From Diorhabda sublineata (lineage: Eukaryota > Arthropoda > Insecta > Coleoptera > Chrysomelidae): 64,000 nt of DNA. This document shows positions 11,438 through 23,139 of the stretch, piece after piece (position 1 is the first letter of the stretch; each line of letters starts with the position of its first letter). The stretch covers positions 34,999,385 through 35,063,384 of the forward strand of contig NC_079479.1 of NCBI RefSeq assembly GCF_026230105.1. The letters are read 5' to 3'. Below the pieces are notes generated by a model that worked only from the letters and a program-made list of their open reading frames with translations, was not told the DNA's origin and ran no database searches. Both the position numbers and the translations under genes were made by a program.

Positions 11438-12990
11438 TTGATACGAACCTATTTCATTTCCAATAAGGTGATCTTGAGAGGCTCCTTTTATGGAAATTTA
11501 ATGGAAAATTAATTTATTTTGAATGGGATCATCACGATGGTTCCTAGCGTCGACCTAGTCAGGTCTGCACTAATAAAGTTAACCTCATTTCAATCTGTTG
11601 AGGTTATCGAAGGAATTGAAGAAAAAAATCGGGTTCTCGTGTATTTTTCCCGTACAGAACCGATTTCCATGAGATCCTGTGACATAAAAATATAATTTTC
11701 GGTTCAGACAGTCGTAGTTTTCTCAAAAATTCCATCACAACCCTTATTTTTAGCTAAAATCCATACGTGTACGATTTAAAACGCAAACTACTGGAAACGT
11801 ACGCAAAACCAAATAATCGAAAAATCGTTTTTCATAAAGGATATAATGGAAAATTCCGCAAATTACTTCGATTTATTAAATACAGTTCGTCGAAATGAAT
11901 TGCCATGAAAATTGCGTTAGTGTTTATACAGTTTACAAAAACAGACGTTAACGGCTCCATGGAATTAATCAATGGAAATTGGTTTATGTCGGAGGAATTC
12001 GAATTTGTCATTCGGTTCTTTTTGAATCGTCGGATATTAATTCCACGTTCCCGTGAAATGAAATATGTTTGTCGCAATTAAAAATCTGGTTGATGATTTA
12101 TCCACAAATACTAAACTTCTTCTTAGTCAGTTGCAGTCCATTTTTAGGCGGATACCTCCTCCACAACTGCTCACTTTGAGCACTCCGGCTCTTTTTAACC
12201 TCTCAAGTTTCCAATAAGGCCCCTTTCACACGACAAAGATGCAAGTTTACGCAGCCTTAGTTCAACAGCGGTACGACTTGATTAATCGCTTTCGAAATCA
12301 TTTCTTGAAGGAGCGAGGAGTTTTAATGACCCCCCACGCATTGGGGGGTCATACCAACGAAATATAAAAAGGAAATTCCATTAGGCCGAACTTAATCCAA
12401 GTGATTAGACTCGAATTAAATTAGTAAGGCCTCCGCGATCCTAAAACGTGGAATCCATAATTGAATACAGCAGTTTCGAATTTTTTTTTACCAATTTCAT
12501 AAAACAAATGTTTACAGTTTCTTTTTTATTTCGAAATACACGCGAAAATATTGAATGGAAACTGTATAATTCGACGTCGGTTCGTATTAATTTCGCGAGA
12601 ATGGCGTACTTGAAATTTATGAAAATAAAATTGAAAAATAAATTATGGCAAGCCGGAGTCACTTGTACACAAAAGCATAATATCTCTTTGCGAGCTTAAG
12701 AGCTGGAAAGTTTTATTTCGAGAGTTGTTTCCTCTTTTTTGTAGTTGGGTACTCTAAAGGGATGTGCTCTTTCTTAAATTGAGCCGTAATTCCAATAAAC
12801 TGTGCTCGTGTTCGCGACAACCGGAACCTGGTATTTCCAACGTTTTTGCTAGTCACCCTTCAGGATAGGACTGGGAAATGTATGCAAATTATATTGTTAA
12901 GTGTTAGTTTATCAAGTACGATGACAAGCTTTATGGTAAATGTTCAAGACGAGCCCCTCTAAACGAGTTGTTTCTACACCTATCATAATA
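11438..12990. other. Intronic DNA with a GC-rich hairpin at 12326-12352
   Basis: No gene is recognised. A perfect 11-bp inverted repeat (ATGACCCCCCA / TGGGGGGTCAT) with loop CGCAT occupies 12326-12352. Open frames at 11832-12077 and 12441-12699 exist on both strands, match nothing known and look accidental. Confidence 0.4.
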
Positions 12991-14425
12991 ATGTCAATAT
13001 TTTCATTATTGTCAAATGTCAAATGTCAAATCTATCAAATATTTGACATTTGACATTCATTACATCAAATTCAAACTCGTTGAATTTGGATCAACTTGAA
13101 AGACAATAAGACGCAGATTTGGCCTTATAAACCTCTCTAAAACGCCATCTCAACCACTAAGAGCGGAATCTTATCAACCACATTTCAAAAATTATCGGGG
13201 AAAGATGATTAGGGCCTCGATAATTATTTAACTTTGAATTTTACACGGCTGCAGCGTTTTATCGATTGGAGCATTGTCGTTCATTTCTACAGTTATCAAA
13301 AAATTTTTTTCGATGAAAATAATGTCTTTAATGTCAATATTTTCATTATTATCAAATGTCAAATGTCAAAACTATCAAATATTTGACATTTGACATTCAT
13401 TACATCAAATTCAAACTCGTTGAATTTGGATCAACTTGAAAGACAAGAAGACGCAGATTTGCCCTTATAAACCTGTCTAAAACGCCATCTCAACCACTAA
13501 GAGCGGAATCTTATCAACCACACTTCAAAAATTATCGGGGAAAGATGATTAGGGCCTCGATAATTATTTAACTTTGAATTTTACACGGCTACAGCGTTTT
13601 ATCGATTGGAACACTGTCATTCATTTCTACAGTTATCAAACAATTTTATCGAAGAAAATGATGTCTTTAATGTCAATATTTTCATTATTATCAAATGTCA
13701 AATGTCAAAACTATCAAATATTTGACATTTGACATTTATTACATCAAATTCAAACTCGTTGAATTTGGATCAACTTGAAAGACAAGAAGACGCAGATTTG
13801 CCCTTATAAACCTGTCTAAAACGCCATCTCAACCACTAAGAGCGGAATCTTATCAACCACATTTCAAAAATTATCGGGGAAAGATGATTAGGGCCTCGAT
13901 AATTATTTAACTTTGAATTTTACACGGCTGCAGCGTTTTATCGATTGGAGCATTGTCGTTCATTTCTACAGTTATCAAAAAATTTTTTTCGATGAAAATA
14001 ATGTCTTTAATGTCAATATTTTCATTATTATCAAATGTCAAATGTCAAAACTATCAAATATTTGACATTTGACATTTATTACATCAAATTCAAACTCGTT
14101 GAATTTGGATCAACTTGAAAGACAAGAAGACGCAGATTTGCCCTTATAAACCTGTCTAAAACGCCATCTCAACCACTAAGAGCGGAATCTTATCAACCAC
14201 ACTTCAAAAATTATCGGGGAAAGATGATTAGGGCCTCGATAATTATTTAACTTTGAATTTTACACGGCTACAGCGTTTTATCGATTGGAACACTGTCATT
14301 CATTTCTACAGTTATCAAACAATTTTATCGAAGAAAATGATGTCTTTAATGTCAATATTTTCATTATTATCAAATGTCAAATGTCAAAACTATCAAATAT
14401 TTGACATTTGACATTTGTTACATCA
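12991..14425. repeat. 340-bp satellite in 679-bp dimers, 4.3 copies
   Basis: ATGTCAATATTTTCATTATT recurs at 12991, 13331, 13670, 14010 and 14349. Units 1 and 3 share one set of variants (GGAGCATTGTCGTTC, CGATGAAAATAATG). Units 2 and 4 share another (GGAACACTGTCATTC, CGAAGAAAATGATG). This gives a two-monomer higher-order repeat. Each monomer contains an inverted repeat, TCAAATGTCAAA...TATTTGACATTTGACA. The fifth copy breaks off and rejoins a diverged segment up to about 14600. Confidence 0.93.
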
Positions 14426-14440
14426 AATTCAAGCTCGAAT

Positions 14441-15826
14441 TTTTATTCGCTTCGAAGTGCATCGAGCGCGACATCTTTTGTTGGATTTGGATCAATTTGA
14501 AAGACAAGAAGACGCAGATTTGGACTTATAGTTATGGTCTTTTACACGGCTGCAGCGTTTTATCGATTTTGCCATGGAACACTGTCATTTGTTGATAGTT
14601 ACGACGTTGTATCAAGTAAAAATACATTTGAATGACGTCGTCGAGAAACTGGGAATGTGAGATACGAAAAAATAAATCCTGGTAGGTCAAAAACAAGAAT
14701 CATTAATAAAGAAAATATGATTTTAAATTTAGTGGAACAAAATCTAATAGTTAGCGTCTTTTTCGAGTACTTGGAGGTTAATTAAAAAGCAACAGCTACA
14801 TCCTTATCATTACAGACCAGTCCAAGCGCCATTACGAGAAAAAACAGCCCTTAAACCAAATATTTTTCACAATTTTTGTTTGTTCAACGTGTTTATATTT
14901 GATCAAATTAACAGCTGACCCGACCTAATTCTATCTCACACTATTTTGTTCTATATAGTTGGTAGCCACGTTTATATTAATTTTTAATTTAGTTAAGTTG
15001 GCAGGGGACAAGTGACAAGTGACAGTGACACAAAAATTGTGACCTAACCTAACCGATTTGTAATTTTTAAAAACTTTTAAGTTCGGCAAGAGTTTCGTTA
15101 ATCGAAACAAGCATAATTTCGCAGCAAAGAACCCAATCCCACTGAAAATAACAACACGACGTCTTTTATTTTGAATACGAAAATTTTTTACTGAGCAAAA
15201 CCCAAATATCTTTCTGTCTATCCGAGATAGATAGAATCACCTTTTTTTGAAACACCTTGTATATGTCTTGTTTCGTTAATAATCATGTTTTGTGTCTATC
15301 CATTCACCCATTGATTTTCGTTTTGCAATATCGATGTTTTTTGGAAAAAAAAAGCTGATTTTGTACGATTTTCACGAAATTAATTCATCACCAAATGTCA
15401 AATGTCAGTTTTGACATTTTTTACATCAGTTTTGCCATACCTAAAAGCTTAAATACCAAATGTCAAAACTGACAATGTCAGTTTTGACATTTTTACATCA
15501 GTTTTGCCACAATAAAAAACCAAACTGAATAGAATTTTAAATCTGATATCTATTTAAGATAATTAGAATCAATTAAAATATTAATTGAGCTTATTATACG
15601 TATATCAGAAGCGAGTTGAAATATTTTAACGACATAACCTCATCGAGGAAACTCAGTACGTCTTTTTAGGTTATATTTTGCGTTCGAATAATGATAACAA
15701 ACTTAGTTTCGTATTGATAAACTTGTAATAAATCTCAATCTGATTAATTTACCAAGTTTTTCATCTTTATTTGTAAGTTTCTGACGAGGGTTAATAATTG
15801 GTGGCTGTTAATACATTTTGTAATCT
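14441..15826. other. Intronic DNA with repeated TGTCAAA inverted words
   Basis: No gene is recognised. Between about 15395 and 15510, the phrase CAAATGTCA...TTTTGACATTTTT.ACATCAGTTTTGCCA occurs twice, and AAATGTCAAAACTGACA faces TGTCAGTTTTGACATTT as an inverted repeat. The words resemble those inside the 340-bp satellite just upstream. Confidence 0.4.
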
Positions 15827-15839
15827 TTATTGAATAAAC

Positions 15840-16060
15840 TCCTGGCGGAGTTGAAGTGTATGAACACAGAAATTATGTATGCCGATGATGTAGCATTGTT
15901 TTCGGTCTCCTAAGAGATTACCCGGCGTTGTTAGATAAATTTTATAGCGGGAACAGTAACAATAGCTTCCGAACTCAATTTCCCTGGATAAAACAAAACG
16001 TTTGTGCTTTATAACAAATACTAAAATGATGATTAGGTGTTTATCTTTCCGCACGACATA
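15840..16060 (+). pseudogene. LINE reverse-transcriptase fragment with YADD box
   Basis: Codons from about 15875 read MYADDVALFS, the catalytic YxDD box of a reverse transcriptase with its usual hydrophobic context. Downstream, in a broken frame, is PG.NKTFVLYNKY (about 15982-16020), which fits the NP.KT..VLF..K segment normally found some 40-60 residues after the box in Jockey-type elements. Stops at 15911 and 15994, and the short distance, show a decayed and deleted copy. This fragment is separate in sequence from the RTE-like piece at 1270. Confidence 0.7.
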
Positions 16061-16617
16061 ATTTAGATACTAAAAAAGTATTATTAGATTGTAGACTTAT
16101 ATTCCAGCAAAAGAATCATTTCAATTTGTTAAAAAACGGCGTAGATTATAAAAAAAAAACCAACAAGATATGAAATAAATTGAAAAAATACTCATTTTTC
16201 ATATTTTGGAATAGAAAATTTGTGTTAAAGCGAAAAAGTGAGGTTATTTTACCTCTCAAGCGGGATTTTCCAGGCTTGCCACTAAACTAGTAGGGAAATT
16301 TCGAACTTTACCAACAAGAATTTGAAATGACATCGATTCAAAACGTAGAAAATGACATTTACAAATTGAACATGTCAAAAAACAGCAATAAATTGTCGTA
16401 ATTACGAGGTTTATCCGTAAAATAAAATACCCGACGAATTATCACAATAGAAACACGTTTATTTGCATTGTACGATACTAATTTCTGAAGCTTAGACTTA
16501 GACATAAACGTTAAGCCACTTAAACACGTCACCGTATGTCATCTGTCAACGTACGACGTTTGTCTATTAAATAACGAGACTGCGCGTCTAGGTTAGAGGT
16601 TAGAAAAAGATTTGCTT

Positions 16618-16821
16618 TCAACAAAGAAGACTTCCAGCACCGCTAATCGGTTCGAACAGGTAGTTTTCGTAGTTATTTCGTCCGGAATTTATGGTTAGCC
16701 AAAACGTCGGTCGCCATGGAAGTCTGGACGTCCATCTTTCATGGTCACCAAGATATGAATGAATGTTTATTTTACGGACCTCCTCGACCAATCCGCCCAT
16801 CAGAAAAAAGTTTTCCCTCAT
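16618..16821 (-). pseudogene. Possible DDE transposase scrap
   Basis: In one minus-strand frame, near 16780-16815, the peptide FSDGRIGRGGP appears. This resembles the RWIGRGGP.. block before the third catalytic residue in a class of insect Tc1/mariner-like DDE transposases; the clearer copy lies at 22160. An overlapping 67-residue open frame is in a different phase and means nothing by itself. The remaining sequence does not extend the match. Confidence 0.35.
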
Positions 16822-17766
16822 ACTAGAAGTACGATCTTTGATAAAACGCAGTAAAAATGTTTATTTGACGGATGGAAGACTACCAGAACGTTTCAATTTT
16901 TTCAAAATTTGTTCGCTTGTTATTGCGAACATAAAATTAAAAATTGAGCATCCAGATATCAAAAACTAAAATAAAACATCGAAGAACCCGACAAATCATC
17001 AACCATTTGTAGTAGTTTTGTTGTCTAATCGGATCCAATTTCAACAGAATGTTTGTACATTTGACATGTAAAAATTTCCATTTATTTTTCACTCGACAGA
17101 GTAATGCGTCGCAATTTCCGAGCGGTAATCCTTCTCTTTTCGTCCCCGTCTACAGCAATCTACGGTTTTACCGTAGAAACGGCATATCGTGGTTCAAATA
17201 AGGCCACTTTCGCTATTAAACCCCGTCTCTTCTTTCCAACAGACCAACGGGACTAATCAACCGAACTTGGTCTTGATGGATGGCCAGACGTTCCACATGG
17301 AAACGACTGGAAGCGAGACAAACCGTAATTAGCAGTTCGATACGCACAGAAAAAGGGAAAAACTAGAAGAATTAATCGGAATTTTACGTTTAGATTTGCT
17401 ATCAAATATTTGGGTTAATAAGTGCTGCATATAAAACATTCAACAATTCGCGAAACGTTTCGCATTGCTCGATATTCTGTAAGATTTCAAGAATCGTGTT
17501 TAGAAAGATGAAAATTCCGGAAAAGTACAAAAGATAGAGAATTTTTTCATAGTTGTATAACAATAAGGAAGAATTTGACTTCAATATTCATAACCCGAAT
17601 GGATATACTTTATTCCTTTGGTGGAGTTCTATCTAGAAATATCGATTTCATCGAACTCAATTAAATAACTCGAATTCTAGAGACGTTTTCTCGAAATATA
17701 TCTCACTTAATTGAATTCTTACATTTTTTTCTTGTTCTTTTGATAAAACTAATACTTTTTCAAATA

Positions 17767-18064
17767 TACAGGGTGATTTATTGATGTGATAAAGTTCGGT
17801 ACGTCCTTTGTCCTTTGAGACAAAAATTTTTACGTTTCAGTATTATTTACAGTTTTTTTTTTATATGAAACACCCAATATTTCGTTGCATATTTGATGAC
17901 TTTACAATAGTATAGGTTATACGGGGTATGTGAAGAAGTTATAACGAATTTCAAGTTCAATATCCTGTACAAAATACGAGATAATCAAGAATGAAGATAT
18001 AAAAGTTGAATCAAAATAGTAGTACATTATTTTTTTGGTGATTTTTTTTTAAATCACCCTGTAT
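17767..18064. mobile_element. Short element with TACAGGGTGATTTA inverted ends
   Basis: TACAGGGTGATTTA at 17767 and its complement TAAATCACCCTGTA ending at 18063 bound a 298-bp AT-rich segment without coding capacity. The ends resemble the TACAGGGTG termini of the palindrome at 6619 and a smaller pair at about 32176-32275. It is likely a miniature inverted-repeat element. The class is unknown. Confidence 0.6.
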
Positions 18065-18089
18065 TTTATGAATTAATAACTGAAGTACT

Positions 18090-21000
18090 TAAAGAGACGA
18101 TTAATAATATGGTTAATGGACGAATCATCTAATCAACGGACGGATTCATGAACGATTCGACGAATCAATCAATAAATGAACGAATCTATAAACGAATCTT
18201 CGAAAAAATCAATGAAGCAATCATTAAATCAATGGAATAATCAACGAATTAATGGAAAAATCAAATGAACAGTTAATGAATCTATAGATCAACGAATCAA
18301 TAAAACATTTGACGAATTAATGGAACAATCAAAAAAACAATTAACGAATCAATGAAACATTCAATAGAACAATCAACGAATCAATGGAACAATTAGCGAA
18401 TCAATCAAACAATTAATGAATCAATGGAACAATCAGAGAATCAATAAAACAATCAACGAATCAATGGAACAATCAACAGAACAATTAACAAATCAATGAA
18501 ACATTCAATAGAACAATCAACGGATCAATGAAATGAACAATTAACGAAATTATAGAACAATCAGCGAATCAATCAAACAATTAATGAATCAATGGAACAA
18601 TCAACGAAACAATTAACAAATCAGTGAAACATTCAATAGAACAATCAACGAATCAATGAAATGAACAATTAACGAAATTATAGAACAATCAGCGAATCAA
18701 TCAAACAATTAATGAATCAATGGAACAATCAACGAAACAATTAACAAATCAGTGAAACATTCAATAGAACAATCAACGAATCAATAAAACAATTAACGAC
18801 TCAATGGAACAACTAACGAATCAATGGAACAATCAACAAAACAATTAACAAATCAGTGAAACATTCAATAGAACAATCAACGAATCAATTAAACAATCAA
18901 CGAATCAATGGAACAATCAACAGAACAATTAACGAATCAATGGAATAATCAAGGAAACAATTAACAAATCAATGAAACATTCAATAGAACAATCAACGAA
19001 TCAATGAAATGAACAATTAACGAATCAATGGAACAATCAATAGAACAATCAACGAATCAATAAAACAACTAACTAACGAATCAATGGAACAATCAACAGA
19101 ACAAACAACGAATCAATCAAACAATTAACGAATAAATGGAACAATCAACGAAACAATCGAATGAACAATTAATGAATCAATGGAACAACTAACGAATCAA
19201 TGAAACATTCAATAGAACAATCAACGAATCAATGAAATCAACAATTAACGAATCTATAGAACAATCAACGAATCAATAAAACGATTAACGAATCAATGGA
19301 ACAATCAACAAAACAATTAACAAATCAGTGAAACATTCAATAGAACAATCAACGAATCAATTAAACAATCAACGAATCAATGGAATAATCAACAGAACAA
19401 TTAACGAATCAATGGAATAATCAAGGAAACAATTAACAAATCAATGAAACATTCAATAGAACAATCAACGAATCAATGAAATGAACAATTAAGGAATCTA
19501 TAGATTAATTAACGAATCAATCAAACAATTAACGAATCAATGGAATAATCAACGAAACAATTAACAAATCAATGAAACAATCAACGAATCAATCAAATTA
19601 ACAATTAACGAATCAATGGAACAATCAATAGAACAATCAACGAATCAATAAAACAACTAACTAACGAATCAATGGAACAATCAACAGAACAAACAACGAA
19701 TCAATCAAACAATTAACGAATAAATGGAACAATCAACGAAACAATCGAATGAACAATTAATGAATCAATGGATCAACTAACGAATCAATGAAACAATCAA
19801 TAGAACAAACAACGAGTAAATAAAACAACTAACTAACGAATAAATGGAACAATCAACAGAACAAACAACGAATCAATCAAACAATTAACGAATAAATGAA
19901 ACAATCAACGAAACAATCGAATGAACAATTAATTAATCAATGGAACAACTAACGAATCAATGAAACAATCAATAGAACAAACAACGAGTAAATAAAACAA
20001 CTAACTAACGAATAAATGGAACAATCAACAGAACAAACAACGAATCAATCAAACAATTAACGAATAAATGAAACAATCAACGAAACAATCGAATGAACAA
20101 TTAATTAATCAATGGAACAACTAACGAATCAATGAAACAATCAATAGAACAAACAACGAGTCAATAAAACAACTAACTAACGAATAAATGGAACAATCAA
20201 CAGAACAAACAACGAATCAATCAAACAATTAACGAATAAATGGAACAATCAACGAAACAATCGAATGAACAATTAATTAATCAATGGAACAACTAACGAA
20301 TCAATAGAACAATAAACGAGTCAATAAAACAACTAACTAACGAATCAATGGAACAATCAACAGAACAAACAACGAATCAATCAAACAATTAACGAATAAA
20401 TGAAACAATCAACGAAACAATCGAATGAACAATTAATTAATCAATGGAACAACTAACGAATCAATAGAACAAACAACGAGTCAATAAAATAACTAACTAA
20501 CGAATCAATGGAACAATCAACAGAACAAACAACGAATCAATCAAACAATTAACGAATAAATGAAACAATCAACGAAACAATCGAATGAACAATTAATTAA
20601 TCAATGGAACAACTAACGAATCAATGAAACAATCAATAGAACAAACAACGAGTAAATAAAACAACTAACTAACGAATAAATGGAACAATCAACAGAACAA
20701 ACAACGAATCAATCAAACAATTAACGAATAAATGAAACAATCAACGAAACAATCGAATGAACAATTAATTAATCAATGGAACAACTAACGAATCAATGAA
20801 ACAATCAATAGAACAAACAACGAGTCAATAAAACAACTAACTAACGAATAAATGGAACAATCAACAGAACAAACAACGAATCAATCAAACAATTAACGTA
20901 TAAATGGAACAATCAACGAAACAATCGAATGAACAATTAATTAATCAATGGAACAACTAACGAATCAATGAAACAATCAATAGAACAAACAACGAGTCAA

Positions 21001-22060
21001 TAAAACAACTAACTAACGAATAAATGGAACAATCAACAGAACAAACAACGAATCAATCAAACAATTAACGAATAAATGAAACAATCAACGAAACAATCGA
21101 ATGAACAATTAATTAATCAATGGAACAACTAACGAATCAATGAAACAATCAATAGAACAAACAACGAGTCAATAAAACAACTAACTAACGAATAAATGGA
21201 ACAATCAACAGAACAAACAACGAATCAATCAAACAATTAACGTATAAATGGAACAATCAACGAAACAATCGAATGAACAATTAATTAATCAATGGAACAA
21301 CTAACGAATCAATGAAACAATCAATAGAACAAACAACGAGTCAATAAAACAACTAACTAACGAATAAATGGAACAATCAACAGAACAAACAACGAATCAA
21401 TCAAACAATTAACGTATAAATGGAACAATCAACGAAACAATCGAATGAACAATTAATTAATCAATGGAACAACTAACGAATCAATGAAACAATCAATAGA
21501 ACAAACAACGAGTCAATAAAACAACTAACTAACGAATAAATGGAACAATCAACAGAACAAACAACGAATCAATCAAACAATTAACGTATAAATGGAACAA
21601 TCAACGAAACAATCGAATGAACAATTAATTAATCAATGGAACAACTAACGAATCAATGAAACAATCAATAGAACAAACAACGAGTCAATAAAACAACTAA
21701 CTAACGAATAAATGGAACAATCAACAGAACAAACAACGAATCAATCAAACAATTAACGTATAAATGGAACAATCAACGAAACAATCGAATGAACAATTAA
21801 TTAATCAATGGAACAACTAACGAATCAATGAAACAATCAATAGAACAAACAACGAGTCAATAAAACAACTAACTAACGAATAAATGGAACAATCAACAGA
21901 ACAAACAACGAATCAATCAAACAATTAACGTATAAATGGAACAATCAACGAAACAATCGAATGAACAATTAATTAATCAATGGAACAACTAACGAATCAA
22001 TGAAACAATCAATAGAACAAACAACGAATCAATCAAATAAACAATCAACGAATCAATTTT
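18090..22060. repeat. AATCAACGAATCAATGGAAC satellite, 172-bp higher-order part
   Basis: About 4 kb is built from variants of a roughly 20-bp unit, AATCAACGAATCAATGGAAC. The left part (18090 to about 19700) is irregular. The right part is organised in a 172-bp higher-order repeat: CTAACTAACG recurs at 21181, 21353, 21525 and 21697. Homogeneity rises toward the right end. There is no open frame. Confidence 0.95.
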
Positions 22061-22159
22061 ATGTGAGTTCGTAATTCAAATTTTATCAATATTTGGTTTT
22101 CAAATGAATGTTCTACATAATTTGAGCGTTTACATTATATCTATGAATCGAAATGAATC

Positions 22160-22470
22160 CATTGTATTTAATTCAGGGGAATGTGGTGGCCGTGCAAATA
22201 GACCTCGCCGACCAATCCACCTATTAGTGAAAATGTTATCAAAATGAACATTTAGATTGTGAGGAAGGGCTCCATCTGCTAATGTCTGCAAATAAATGTC
22301 AATTGAGGGGAATAAATAAAACCGTCTAGCGTGAAATCAGCTTCGTCAGTAAAGAGTACTTCAACGAGTCTTGCTGGATAATCCTCCACTTCCATGGCGA
22401 ACACTTTCTGGATGTACAAGAGGCGAAGAAGCTCTTCTTGGAGAACCTTAGGAATAGTTGTCGTCCTGAA
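22160..22470 (-). pseudogene. Tc1/mariner-like DDE transposase fragment
   Basis: Minus-strand reading from about 22465 gives RTTTIPKVLQEELLRLLYIQ, then EVLFTDEADFTLDG. The Asp of FTDEA matches the first catalytic residue of this DDE class. After a frame change comes LADGALPHNLNVHFDNIF (DGAxPH carries the second catalytic Asp) and then RWIGRRGLFARPPHSPEL. The usual stretch of roughly 100 residues between the first and second acidic residues is missing, so this is a deleted relic. It sits in the 1-kb gap between two arrays of the same satellite family. Confidence 0.82.
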
Positions 22471-23139
22471 ATATAATAAAAATTAGTTTACTTGCTTTAT
22501 TCAGTACGCAATGTTCTGGCTGGAGTTACCGGAAGCCAAATCATACATCAAATTCACGTCATCTACTCTGTATATCATTCGAATAGATGAATATCCAATA
22601 TTTTGCTAGATTTGATTAATTATTGGCTCGGTTTCGTCGTCCATAACCAATCGACGAAAAATGTTGTCGATAACAGCGAAATCCGAATTTATATATTTGT
22701 GTGGTCAGCCAGGCAGAGATTACGAACAATCCAAACATATGTGCCCGCAGGGCGGCTCCCTCGACTAGATCAAATTTAAAACATCAAACAAAAATCCGTA
22801 GTCAGGGAATATTTATACACGCTACAGACTGTCGGGGTTGACGAAACTGCCTTTTTTTTTTACCGCCTCCTTTCCAACGACGACGCATCAGTGGCAACAA
22901 CTCGGAGGTGAAACTTTCTAGACGATCGGAGATGTTGAAGTTGTTATTAAATTCGAAAATTCATGTTAGATACGAATGAAAAACGAGAAAACATCCGAAT
23001 CAGATGATTTTTGATATATAGACACGTCAAAAAATATATTTTAACTTTACGTTATGGAAAAAGTTCGAATTTTTATACAATCAGACGGAAAGACAGAAAA
23101 AAAAAAAGAGATAACAAAAATTATGAGATATTGAGTCGA
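22471..23139. other. Unique spacer between two satellite arrays
   Basis: No gene or RNA was recognised. A T-rich tract lies at about 22850-22862 and an A-rich tract at about 23096-23110. Confidence 0.35.
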
